A stretch of DNA of 64,000 nt. Origin: Protonemura montana. Lineage: Eukaryota; Arthropoda; Insecta; Plecoptera; Nemouridae. Below are positions 38,933-54,800 of the stretch, one piece after another (within the stretch, counting starts at the first letter, position 1; the number at the start of each line of letters is the position of its first letter). The notes beneath the pieces were generated by a model that had not been told where the DNA came from, did no database searches, and saw nothing but the letters and a program-made list of their open reading frames with translations. The stretch spans positions 1,242,501-1,306,500 of the forward strand of contig OX387610.1 in the NCBI GenBank assembly GCA_947568835.1. Reading direction: 5' to 3'. The position numbers and the translations under genes were made by a program.

Positions 38933-39745
38933 CGCCGACGGTCAACGGCATGGAACACTGCCCACCGATATGGGAGTTATCAATTAGTGCATATTCTTAT
39001 TTATAAGTGTAGCCTTATAAGTTCTAAACATGTTTCAACTGCAACCCTGACAGCAAAGGACTGAAGCATGAAGGATTAAGTGCTAGTAGAGCTAAGTGAC
39101 TAGCTGACATGCAATGGGCTGATAAAATGGCTTTCTCAATAAATTACATGTTACATACAGCCTTATCAATGGTAAAATGATTTATGAACAAACGTACCTA
39201 ACGCTACATGAAGATAATTGTAATGCTTTTCTTAACAGCTCGAGCTAGCGGCACACACATGCCCCGTCCGGCTGACTAGAGATCGCCTTTACCCCTTCCC
39301 CAAAATTATGACAGCTCCGGCTCGGTTCCCATTTCCACCGAAATGTCATGGCGAGATATTTTCGTTCGAGGCCGTCCTGGGCGTTTAGTTTTTTAGTATA
39401 TTAGGTAATTACTTTTGCTATATACGCTAATCAGCATGGAATCATACCTGTAGTGGTTAATTTCATTAGGTCCACTCAAACTAAGAGTAATAAACTGACA
39501 TGTGACACACCCACCTTGCCTTACATTTCTGAAGATAGGGATTAGCATGCACAAGTCAAGGTCCAAGTGGCCATGTCCCTTTAAATTTTAAAGGAAAAAA
39601 TAAGGCAGTCATTTGCTAAAAGTTGTGCTCTCTCTGTCCTATCTTATCCTGATAATTTTTTTTCATCTTATCACTTTATTTTATCGTTTTGCACTTATCT
39701 GCCTTTCCAGCAGCGAACGATGTTGCGGTGCAGTCTGGCCGCGGA
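38933..39745. promoter_or_regulatory. Shared upstream region of ATP9 and HS3ST
   Basis: 813 bp between divergent start codons. GC-richer patches lie near 39230-39370. A pyrimidine-rich CTGCCTTTCCAG ends at 39710 and could be a splice acceptor for a 5' UTR exon of HS3ST. No TATA box recognised. Confidence 0.4.
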
Positions 39746-43331
<3,586 letters not shown>

Positions 43332-43672
43332 TCAAGCTCACCACGAAACGGAACGACTTCGGTGATTATCGAAAGTTTTGTGTCGAAATGTTTTTTTTTT
43401 CGTTGAGTTCGGTCGGATGTCCCAGTGCATATTCAGAAACGGTCTGAGAGAGACATTGCAAATGTTTTACTGTGATAAATATTCTCTTCTTCTTAAAACT
43501 GTGTACTGGTATACCGATTGAAATCAACGTCGATTTGATGAGGAAAATCATAGCATCCTACAGTCAATTTCATCTTGCAAAGATGATGGATTTTCTATGT
43601 TCAATGAAGCTCTGCTGCTAGCCAAATCATAACTGGCTCTAAAATCATAACTGAAATCATATTCATGAGTGG

Positions 43673-44914
43673 GTAGCAATGCAGGGGACAGTCATTGTGC
43701 TGGTATCTTCTCTCACGGGCTAGACTGTAGCAATGCAGGGGCCAGTCCTTGTGCTGGTATCTTCTCTCGCGGGCTAGACTGTAGCAATGCAGGGGACAGT
43801 CCTTGTGCTGGTATCTTCTCTCACAGGCTAGACTGTAGCAATGCAGGGACAGTCCCTGTGCTGGTATCTTCTCTCACGGGCTAGACTGTAGCAATGCAGG
43901 GACAGTCCCTGTGCTGGTATCTTCTCTCACGGGCTAGACTGTAGCAATGCAGGGGACAGTCCTTGTGCTGGTATCTTCTCTCACGGGCTAGACTGTAGCA
44001 ATGCAGGGGACAGTCCTTGTGCTGGTATCTTCTCTCACGGGCTAGACTGTAGCAATGCAGGGGACAGTCCTTGTGCTGGTATCTTCTCTCACGGGCTAGA
44101 CTGTAGCAATGCAGGGGCCAGTCCTTGTGCTGGTATCTTCTCTCGCGGGCTAGACTGTAGCATTGCAGGGGACAGTCCTTGTGCTGGTATCTTCTCTCAC
44201 AGGCTAGACTGTAGCAATGCAGGGACAGTCCCTGTGCTGGTATCTTCTCTCACGGGCTAGACTGTAGCAATGCAGGGGACAGTCCTTGTGCTGGTATCTT
44301 CTCTCACGGGCTAGACTGTAGCAATGCAGGGGCCAGTCCTTGTGCTGGTATCTTCTCTCGCGGGCTAGACTGTAGCATTGCAGGGGACAGTCCTTGTGCT
44401 GGTATCTTCTCTCACAGGCTAGACTGTAGCAATGCAGGGACAGTCCCTGTGCTGGTATCTTCTCTCACGGGCTAGACTGTAGCAATGCAGGGGACAGTCC
44501 TTGTGCTGGTATCTTCTCTCACAGGCTAGACTGTAGCAATGCAGGGGACAGTCCTTGTGCTGGTATCTTCTCTCACCGGCTAGACTGTAGCAATGCAGGG
44601 GACAGTCCTTGTGCTGGTATCTTCTCTCACGGGCTGGACTGTAGCAATGCTGGGGACAGTCCTTGTGCTGGTATCTTCTCTCACGGGCTAGACTGTAGCA
44701 ATGCAGGGGACAGTCCTTGTGCTGGTATCTTCTCTCACAGGCTAGACTGTAGCAATGCAGGGGACAGTCCTTGTGCTGGTATCTTCTCTCACCGGCTAGA
44801 CTGTAGCAATGCAGGGGACAGTCCTTGTGCTGGTATCTTCTCTCACGGGCTGGACTGTAGCAATGCTGGGGACAGTCCTTGTGCTGGTATCTTCTCTCAC
44901 GGGCTAGACTGTAG
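43673..44914. repeat. 54-bp tandem repeat downstream of HS3ST, about 23 copies
   Basis: Unit starts GACTGTAGCAATGCAGGGGA and contains GTGCTGGTATCTTCTCTC, period 54 (53 in copies with one G fewer). Variants recur in blocks, so groups of several units were duplicated together. It begins about 340 bp after the HS3ST stop codon, and AATAAA at 44949 follows it. The repeat may therefore be inside a long 3' UTR, but that is not established. Confidence 0.93.
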
Positions 44915-47900
44915 AATTCATAGAGCAGTCAAAATCCTTAACTCTCGGAATAAATGCGACACAGAATTTGTTTATAATCTTAATGGCGTGAGCCAATATT
45001 TAAAGTCGGTTTGGTTTTTCGCAAGATGGATTTGTTCAGAGATTGTGTTACGTTCTCGGTGCAGTATTGGAAAGTTGACGGTCTATTTTCTTGCCAAAAG
45101 ACAATCTTGTAGAAGATGGAAATTCTCCAGAAAATCCAGAACTGGGTGCCTAAATACACTAAAAAGGATGCGTATTATCGAATGTACAAAATGCAAGGAA
45201 TTGTGGTGTCGACGATGAATTACAAGGATGCGCCTACGTGTCAACTTTCCAATCAGTATCGTCGGAGTGAGTTTATCGAAAAGTTGAACTAGTTTGTCAT
45301 GTTACCTTCTAGATCTGGTCTAGATGGAAAATAATGGCATTGCTCAAGGGGAACCCAATGTACTCAAGCATGACGAACAATCATTTGAACGCAAACTGTT
45401 GCGGCGGCTTTTGCATTCGTGACTGTCGTTGACTATGTCAAATAACTAAAAATGCCAACTAAACAAAGTTACCATAGAGATTTTAGATATTTATGTCCTA
45501 GACATATGATATTATGAATAAGTATTACGCTAAACGCTAATAGCATGTACTTGCACTACGTACAGATAACTAGAATTGTAGGTAAGTGAACTGAAAATAT
45601 GAACAGAGCTTTTCAAATATTAGTTGGCTGATATTTGGATGTTAGGAACATATTTCTGCCGAGTACAAAAATCAAGTTATCGAAACGGGCTAAAGATTCT
45701 TATTCTTGAGTGCCATTATTAAAATATCACATTAAACCAACCTCATGAAATGTACTTATCAGAAATTTGTGCCATTGCAAGGTTGATTTCAATTGGGACT
45801 TGAAGTTGAAATTGATCCCCAATTGTTATTACTGAAGGTAATTCAGCTTGGTCGACAGAAATAACTGAAAACCAAGTTCCTACTAAGATTTTAAAGATAG
45901 CATCGTAGAAGAAAGACTAGGTTAGCTAAAATTCTAGCGTTGATGGAAGGAGAGAAGCTTGCAAATATCTGTTCTGGGTAATGTATTGCTGTAAACCGCT
46001 CTGGACACAGGCGTCGAGTTTGCTTGTAATGCTTTGGAAATCATGCAAGCAATTCGAAATCAGAACCTATGCTGATGCACAGAGTGATCACCACTCTGTA
46101 CTTAAAAAAATCAGGATAAGTCAGAAAGAAATAAAGAAATCAGGATCAGGAAAGCTTCTCTCCATACACCACCGCTAATCTCATTTTTCTCCTACGATTG
46201 CAGGTTATAATTCTAGTGATGACGGCAATATCTCATTTTAATAAATCCCATGCCAATTTTGAAAATAAAAGTCAACTAGAAAGTCAAAGTTCCATTGTGC
46301 CGTAGTTACAATAATTAGGTCTGATTCATTGCGCCTTATCGAAGTACGTATTGACTGCCAATTTTAGTAACAAGTCGTAACAGTCCAAAAAAAAATATGG
46401 AAAATCACAAAAAAAAAATTAGTGAGGTTATAAATAAATGTCCATTGAAGAATAGACTGGCAGTTGATTCAATGCAATATTAGTTTGTAAGACTGTGGCA
46501 GTTAGAGACATACGTCCATAGCTTTAGCTATTGCTAGCAGCTTGTAAAACCTAGGAAATAATATGGTATTTTACATAAACGTTGTTGAACTGAAAGCGAT
46601 ACGTTATTGTGCCAACTAACTAGATAGAACCAGATTGGGTTTGATACCATTGAATTGTCGAAGACTAAATCGATTGCGTTGTGATTTGCTAATAAGTCTC
46701 GATTTAACCGTTGAATGTTCTACAGCTGTGAATTGTGAATCGAATGCGATGTGCTTAAAGTTTTATAAAATTTATACGCTCGTGTAATTACTAGGAAACC
46801 ATCGACGCATGTTCCTCCGCTTTTTGTAGTATGTATTTGTGCGGCTATAGTTTTACCCACGTTTATTTATTGACTAATTTATTGCTTAGGTCCACGTGAA
46901 ACGTGCTACGTAAAATTGACTGCTGTTGTTGGTTATTGTTGTACTCGTGTTAAAAGAGTTGTGTGATGTGGTTGCTCGGTATTTCAGGAAAGTTAGAAGT
47001 AGCAGTAGAGATTTTGTGGGTCGATTTCACTCTACCAAACGACGTTTAGGGGACATTTTTACCGGCAAAGTAATTTGTTCAAAACATTGATACTGCGTTA
47101 CAAACCAAGAATTGTAAGGTACACAAGAAGAATGTGTATAATAATGTCGTTGATTCGAAACAAAAATATCGTGACAAAAATACTAACAAAACTATACTTG
47201 GTCTGACCCGTGGTTTTAACGTTAAAACCCCGTCCTTCGAGATCAAATGTTTAACGACGATTTGGGTCGAGAGAAAATAGTGACGGCTACCAAATAAAAT
47301 TTCTTCGATTTTACGGAAACGACGTTCTTAAATTATCAATGTATTCAAAAATAAATTTGTGTCTCTGTGTGATTATCTATACATCCTCTTTAAAATCTAC
47401 CAAAAACTTGGCTAAACGGGAAAAATTGATTGGTCCCTGTCAACCTACCTTAAATTGAACAGCGTCGGTGAAATCGGCCCAATGCGTCCAGCTAAGAAAC
47501 CTACTGGTCTAAAAGTTCAAACATTTTCAATGTAGCCAGATACAATTGTAGTACTCAAATTATCCGTCAATCTTCGTCGTCAGATATTACCGTTCGAGTA
47601 TCGGGTACTTTCGCAAACTTCGTGTTACGTTACTTATGTGATGTCTATGCTATGTCGTGATTTAATCAGTTACCAAAATCCAATAATGAACACATTTAAA
47701 ATTGTTGTTGATTTGTTATCCTAATTTATTGGTTATGTGCATTACCTTGTTGCTAATTACACAGATTACCGTGATATTTTGTAATTAATGAAATCAGAAA
47801 CAAATCAGCAGAAAAACCTACCGGTCTTTGGTACCTGTTAGTACCGATTAAATCTTGTGTTTCTGATTTCATTAAAGTAGTAAGTAAGCCAGTAGTCAAT

Positions 47901-48874
47901 TATAATTAATACCAATGTATCAAAATTAGTTGATAGGTAGTTGATTTGTTGCAATTACATTACAAATAAAAAAGATTCAAACAGATGACTACTTTCAATA
48001 TTTATATAGAGTCATTTCAATCCATTATCACAGCTGATTCATCGGGCTCATCTCGTCAACTTCAATACGGTAAAAAAAACCCAAAAGAAGTCACGCGGGA
48101 CAATGGAAGATATTTTTTTTTAATAAATGCTACCAATCTGACTTCGGCATAAGTAATTATTCGGGGTTTGGGCTCTGAAAGCAAAGTCCAAATCCTGTTG
48201 AAAAACTGCACGGACTTGTGAGTTGCAATCTAGTTAAACATCGGCTCATTTCAAGTGGCAGAATACAAAGTTAGCCACGAAGAATAGTTCAGATTGGTAG
48301 GGTTATGTTATCACATTTCTTGCCACAAGAAAGGGGAGGGAAGAGTTTTTATAAGTTTTGTTCTTCTTTACGAAGCATCATTTGAAAATAGGGCTTGAAA
48401 CAAAACATACCTAGCAAAAATTGCATTTCTTTAGTCCTTAATTCTACTTAAAAAAAAAAAAAAAGTTCTGTCAATCAAAAAGGCATATTTTTCACATTGT
48501 GTTGGCTGCTGGGTGAGCGGCATAATTTTTACAAAACTGCACAATTCATTACGGAGGTGTTTGCACAAATATGTTTGAAAAAATAACTCTGTACTGTACG
48601 ACTACAATATTGACTTACTTTTCTATACTGTGTATGTACAAAAAAACAAATTGTGATGAAATTAAAATTAATTCCATAAGAAAAATTTCAAGGTGAAATT
48701 TACGGAAAGGAACAAACGGGCCACTTTCCAAGCACAAAGCTTCATAAGTAGTAAGAGAGTAAGCACTACGTACTTCAATTTGTACTTGACTTCATCTCTT
48801 CAAACTTACAAGCGGGCCAAACGTCAGTTTCAACAATCCTGCTCAGAAACGCAAGACAAAGACTTGCTTGCCGG
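44915..48874. other. AT-rich intergenic stretch, no gene recognised
   Basis: No open frame with family resemblance or plausible exon chain on either strand. It contains an 18-bp-arm inverted repeat (47785-47802 and 47858-47875). Part may be 3' UTR of HS3ST from the left or of TSEN54 from the right. Confidence 0.5.
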
Positions 48875-51800
48875 TCACGATTCGTTTCCGTGACCGTATT
48901 CCGTGAGATCGGCGGGAAGTTGGACGGCATCGAGACGAAGAAAGGAAACGGTTCCGCCGCGGACGATCGCGAACAGTAGCGGCACTCGATCAGGATATCG
49001 TTTTCCCAGAATTAAGAAGTCGCTGGCTCTAGGTAAGCGATCTTCAGGTCTGGAGGCATAGATAATAATTCTAGTAATAAGAGATTTATTTCCAACACGT
49101 ACCTTCAATAATTTCAGTGTTGGTTTTTCCAACTGATAGTTTTGTCTCCCAGATATATGTGTTGGTTAATTAGGAAAACTGTGAGCAAGTAGTGAGGGGT
49201 TGACGTAAGAGCTCACATTTTGCAACAAGTGAGACAGATATGAATTGCACGTTCCGCTCAAATTTGACGGAGATACAGTTGACAAAGAGCATATAATGCT
49301 AGAAGCCTAGCTCCTTAAAACATAACCTTAAGATACATTTGATCTTTATTTGCTAGCATCGCAAATTGTTACGATTCTTAACCAACTAGCATTTTATTGG
49401 GTTCATTAGGAAACAGACTAATCTAAAAAATTACGCAAAAAACCTTTAACTTTTCATCCTCAATGAATTTGAACTTTTCATCTAGTAATCATTTTTTGAA
49501 TCTATTTTGTTTTGCTATCGTTTTTATTCAGTTGTATACCTGAGCACGATGATCCTGTAGTCTGGTTTTCCGGGATTGGATTTCCGGAAAGGTGTGTTAC
49601 TTGCCATCATCGGCAGGTAAAGATCGTAGCTGATTTTGAATGAAGTACCGTCTGCCGCCAGCTCAGCAGTAGCAGACCCAATTATGCCCAGCTTGGAGAT
49701 CACTGATGCTGTGAAGATGTCATTAAAGAATATTGTTTTTAGACTCATGTATACTTTAACTAAACTTAGCACTAGTTTTGGCAAAAACTATTTGAATTGG
49801 GTTTTGAATGCTCGGTAAAGAACAACTAAATCCCCCAAAGTGTTGTATCTTTAATTTAGATGCATTTAGGAAGCTTGAACTTGGTAATTGTTATAATTTT
49901 ATGTGGTTATTTTGTTATCGGAAAATTGTCAGGACTGCTCTTACCCTTGATAAAGTAACTAGTATATGTTACGAAACGTCGGGAAATTCAGTTGTTCTTC
50001 ACTTAGCATTCAAAACCTAGTTTAAAAAGGAAATTTCCAAGTAATTGAAGAAATTACAGGTTTTACGTGAAATCTTATTTAAATTGCAATGCAATAAAAT
50101 CCTCTCAAAACTTGTACATCCAAGTAGCTTAATTGATTAGATCAACACCTCGCGACAGGTGGAGATTAAGATTCAAGTCCCCGTTTGGACATCAACTTTT
50201 GAGAGGTTATTAGTAAAATTCTTATAATAAAAACAATAACTTGATAACGCAGTGATTACCATAATCTGTGCAGTCTGAAGGTTTGATCAACGGCTCAACA
50301 ACCTCCTCTTCGCTGGAGCTCTGCTGGCAAGAGCTATCCCGAGATTCTACTTCGCCTTCCATCTCCTGGAGAGCTGCCTCTTTTTGGACAGCGTCCGTTG
50401 TCGCTGCACCGACTTCAATCAGGTGTTCGATTTCACAGAATCTCTCGTCTTGGGTTGCAGCAAACCGGAACAAATCCACGTCTTCCGCGATGAAAGCTTC
50501 GCCGTTCCTCATTCTTTCTTTAGCTCGTTTCCAAACCTCGGCCTGTTCTTCGGAGAGCGTCATCCAAGCCATAATTTCAACTACTTGCGCGTTTAACTGT
50601 TTAGTACTGACGGGAAGATTATTATCGTGCGAACTGGAAGTAGAGACGGTGTCTTTACCGGAGTCCACCTCGGGACTCGATTCACTCGGCGATTTCAAAT
50701 TCGTTTCCTCGGCGCTTTCTTCAGTCTCTCCGCTGCTTTCTTCGGCCGACTGCTCATTGTTTTCAGGTATTTCAACGTTACTGCTAATGATATTTCTCTG
50801 ACTATTCTGTAAAATAAACTCCCTTTCATTTATAGATTCCTTTAACAACTCTGAAAATTCAATTTTTTTTTCCGATACACTGAAGTAGTTGGCCCAATCG
50901 ATTAGTATATCCACTTCGTTCGATTGTTGCTGGTCTGTGCCGAGGATAGACTTCACAACCCGCGTGATCATTTCGCAAACGCACTCCAGTAAGCGCAGTT
51001 CCGATTGGCTGGGAGGTCTGCTCACCAAACTCTTGCATCGGACTGCTTTTCCCAAAAATCTTAATTTAGCATTGCTAAAAGTATTTAACCAAGGACACAT
51101 CGCTACTAGGCTTGGTAATTGATTTCGCCATTGGGCGTCGGGGGCATTTGATCCATGAACAAATGGTCTTATTAAGTTATTTCCCATGTATGCCCTATTT
51201 ACCATTAACGGAAGGACAAAATACAATCTTCGATCGTTTGATTGGGCATAATTCAGGGTATTATAGTCGCCTACACTTAAAGGATCACCGTTTTCAAGTT
51301 GCTTTTTAGTACGACTCCACTCGATGGCAACCGGCGGCTGAAAGCGAACCCACTCTTCAATCTTTGCTGCGAGTGTTTTCAAATCGACAATGCCAAAGTT
51401 GTCGTCGCTGGCACCTGCTTCGCCTGCTCTTTCAAAGTAGGAAAGCTCGTCTGTATCGTTATCGATAACGGAGACTTCTGTAGCCGCGTTAGCATCACTA
51501 GCGGCTTGAACGTTCAAATTTAACAAACACTCATCTCTCCAACTTTCTAAAGAATCAGTTATTTTGGAATACGAGTAGCACACGACTTTGACGCACGTGA
51601 TCAACTCATTCACTAGGTCCAAGGGTAACGGATTCCTCTTGAGAACACTCCTAGCGTAGGCACTGATCTCTTTTCCCACGTAGCGCAGAACCTTCAGTTG
51701 GGGTTTCAACAACGCTACGCCACGCGCTTTCATTTGAAGACCGCTTCGCAAGTTGACGATTTGTAAAGGAGTCAGTTTCACCAACGGTGGACAAATGCTT

Positions 51801-54800
51801 ATCATGTGTGCCACTTGTTTTAAAATGTTTTCAGCCACGACTGAATTTGTCCCCAGGGTTTCGTCCTTGACTTGAGTAAGCGATCCGTGGTTCGCTGTTA
51901 GGTTCCAAGAAGCAACAATCTTGGAAACGTTTGCTGTCATCCCCTTCAGCCACGGAAATGCGTATTCGAAGAACTTGAAAGCTTTTCGGGTGGTTTTTTC
52001 AAACTTTTTTTTCCGCAGCATTTTCGTCCACTCAAACCGCAGCATCGATCTTTTGTTTTCTTTCGCTTGCGGACACGAGTCGAGAACTTTCTTCAACGTG
52101 TAGTTCCCCACCGCAACTTCTTCGTCGGCAACGTTGTTAGGAACTCGATTGAAAGCGGCGGAGCTCGCCTCCTCCTTGACCAATGGCAACGAAATCGAAG
52201 TCACCGGAACTTCATCCTTCATCTTTCGCATCACTCCCGGCACCCACGGTTCCGGCTTCACCGGCGGCGGCAACTCAACGCGGATCGCGTTCGGTTCATT
52301 GAACACGTTGTTCTGCTGGAACCAGCCTTGAGCCGCGGGACCGCCCCGCACCTGGCGGTCGAATGATTGCGGCCGTGCAACCTTGGTCACGCCACGGATC
52401 GTTCGGTTCTGCATGCGCGGCGTGTAAACCACGTGCAGTAGCGGAGCACAGTGCCGTGGCGGGGCAAAGCTTCCCGGGATCGCGTAGCCCATGTTGTTGG
52501 GGGCTATGAACGCAGACGAAGGCTGTTGCCATGGCGACGGCGGCGGCGGGTTGTGCACTGTCAGCTGGTAGTTGGGGAGGAAGTTATGTGGGCCGACTTG
52601 GACCCACGGGCTCGTCAGCTGCGAAGGGTGACCAAGTAGAGGGGGCGGGGCGACCTGCACGTCAAACAGGGAAGGCACTGACGGCGGTAACTCGACGATC
52701 CTGCCGCGAGCTTCGATCACTTTGTGGGCGGGAACGTAATCGACGCTGGGCTTGCCGCCGATGCCGATAGCGTTCAGTCGGAAGACTTTGACGCGTTTAT
52801 CGATCGGGTTGCAGTTGGCCGGGACGTATCGGCAGTCGGCCGACAGGTCGATCTGCGTCTTGTTGGCCACGTTGACGATCGATCGCAGGATCGTCGTCCG
52901 GTCTTGATCCTCGAGCAGCGCGGGATCCCAGTACTTCTTCCGTCGCGGCTCGGTTACGTTGATTGCCGACGAACCGCTGTCGACCGACATTACGTCGGTC
53001 TCCGCTTGGTTCAGATCTTCCGTCTCGTTGTCGCTGCTCTCCGTCTCCTCGTCGGAAAGGTTGACGACTTCGATCACCGGGCGGCGCTTCACGTTGCGCA
53101 CCTCGTCGTCCGTTTGCTTCCGTTTGTTCGACACGGTCACCGACAAAACCTCGACGTCGCCGATCTCAATGATTTCCAAATCGGAATCGTACTCGTTTAT
53201 CCCGCCTAGCGATTCCAATTCTTCACGATTACTTTCGATGTTCAAGAAATCATCGTCTTCAGACGACGAGCCGGAATGGTCGCGGCACTCTGCAGGTTCT
53301 TGGCCGAGGCTCACGGTCGAACCGCTTTCCGTATCACTCTCCGATTCCGCACTCACTCCGTTGACCAGAGGCTCTTTCGAAGTACCGGCAACCGTCAAGT
53401 CCGGATGAGATTTCTCGCCATCGTGCACCGTACGACCCTCGTTGTCAATTCCTTCTTGATCTGAACGCAATCTCTTACTCCCCCCGACTTCTTCGGCCGT
53501 TTCCGCACGACGCTTCCCGTACGACGTTTCGACGGGTTCCGGGACGTCTACGAGGACCGGGCACATGTTCTGACGGACGACCACGTTGAAGCCGGGCGCA
53601 AGTTTGCGGAAGTCGTCCTCGTCGCTGAACTCATCTTCGGTCTCGTACGCGTTGACCTCCGCGAGACTGTTCAGCACGGTCTCCGAAGCATCGATCCCGG
53701 ACACGCCGATGAAATCAGCCTCCGAGCGAGAGGACATCGGACTGATGTCCTCTCGCTGCTTCGGGCTCGGACAAATCTCCGCGAGGAATGCGTTCAGATC
53801 GGAGAACATGCAAGCGTCCTCGCTTTCCGCAACGTCGTCTTTTTCAGATCTGTCGATTTCTTTTTTTTCCATTGGAATGATTTCTGGGGGATTAACGTCT
53901 GCGTTGCTTTGCACTTTGTCCGTGTCGGGCCTGGAAATAACTGTTGCCGGCTCGATGACAATCTGCGGACAAATCTCTGCCAAATATTTCGGAGAAGGTG
54001 TTTTGACAACTTCGTCCATCTGTAAAAAATCACTCTGAGATTTCTGTTTCGAAACGATTTTATCTAGAAACCCGTCGTCGGCGTTTTCTTTCGCCTCTAG
54101 CGTGACGCCTATGATTTCTCTGTCGTCATCAATGACAATCGAGGAGCTCTCATTGACGGCAGAAACGTCGCTTCCATCCGCTGCCGTCCATTCGTCCAGC
54201 ACAACAAACTCGTTGGGGAACTTCTCGAGCCCGACTTCTTCTGTCGGCGATTCGTTCCTCGAAGAACTTCTCGATGCACTTCTTACCGTTGTTTCCAGCT
54301 GGGACCGGCAGGCTACCGGTAAAACTATCTCTTCTTGAGGCGAAGAATCGGTTCTAGCTTCAACATCGTCTTCCATGAGAGTTACTGGCATTCGGTCTAC
54401 TCGAGTCACGTCCCTCTCTTTGATCATACATTTTCTCGATGGTTTCGCGGAACATTGTTCAAGTCTAGAAAATCAAAATAAGATGGTATTTAGTAATTGA
54501 AGATGTGAAATCTGATTTAAAATGCAAATGTTTGCAGGGGACAAAGTATTTTATTATGAGGAACTCTAAGAACCTCTAAAACCCTGGCACAAATTCCTTA
54601 AGTTGGGTCTAAAGCTGGGCAACCCAACCAATTCGACGTACATATGGCTGCAATTTTGCAGGTAGAACATGGGAAGATTAACCTCAAACTTATATTCAAA
54701 TGAATCTTAACTTTTAGGTGAAATATTGATTGAGTTTATACAACTGTCATTAGTTTTGATCGTTCTGGAGTCGGTTTTAGAGGTTTTACGGTAATAGCTC

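Noticed and set aside
52724-54038. 150-160 codon plus-strand frames opposite the TSEN54 giant exon
   Set aside because: Antisense shadows of a low-stop, GC-rich coding exon; composition is explained by the minus-strand codons.
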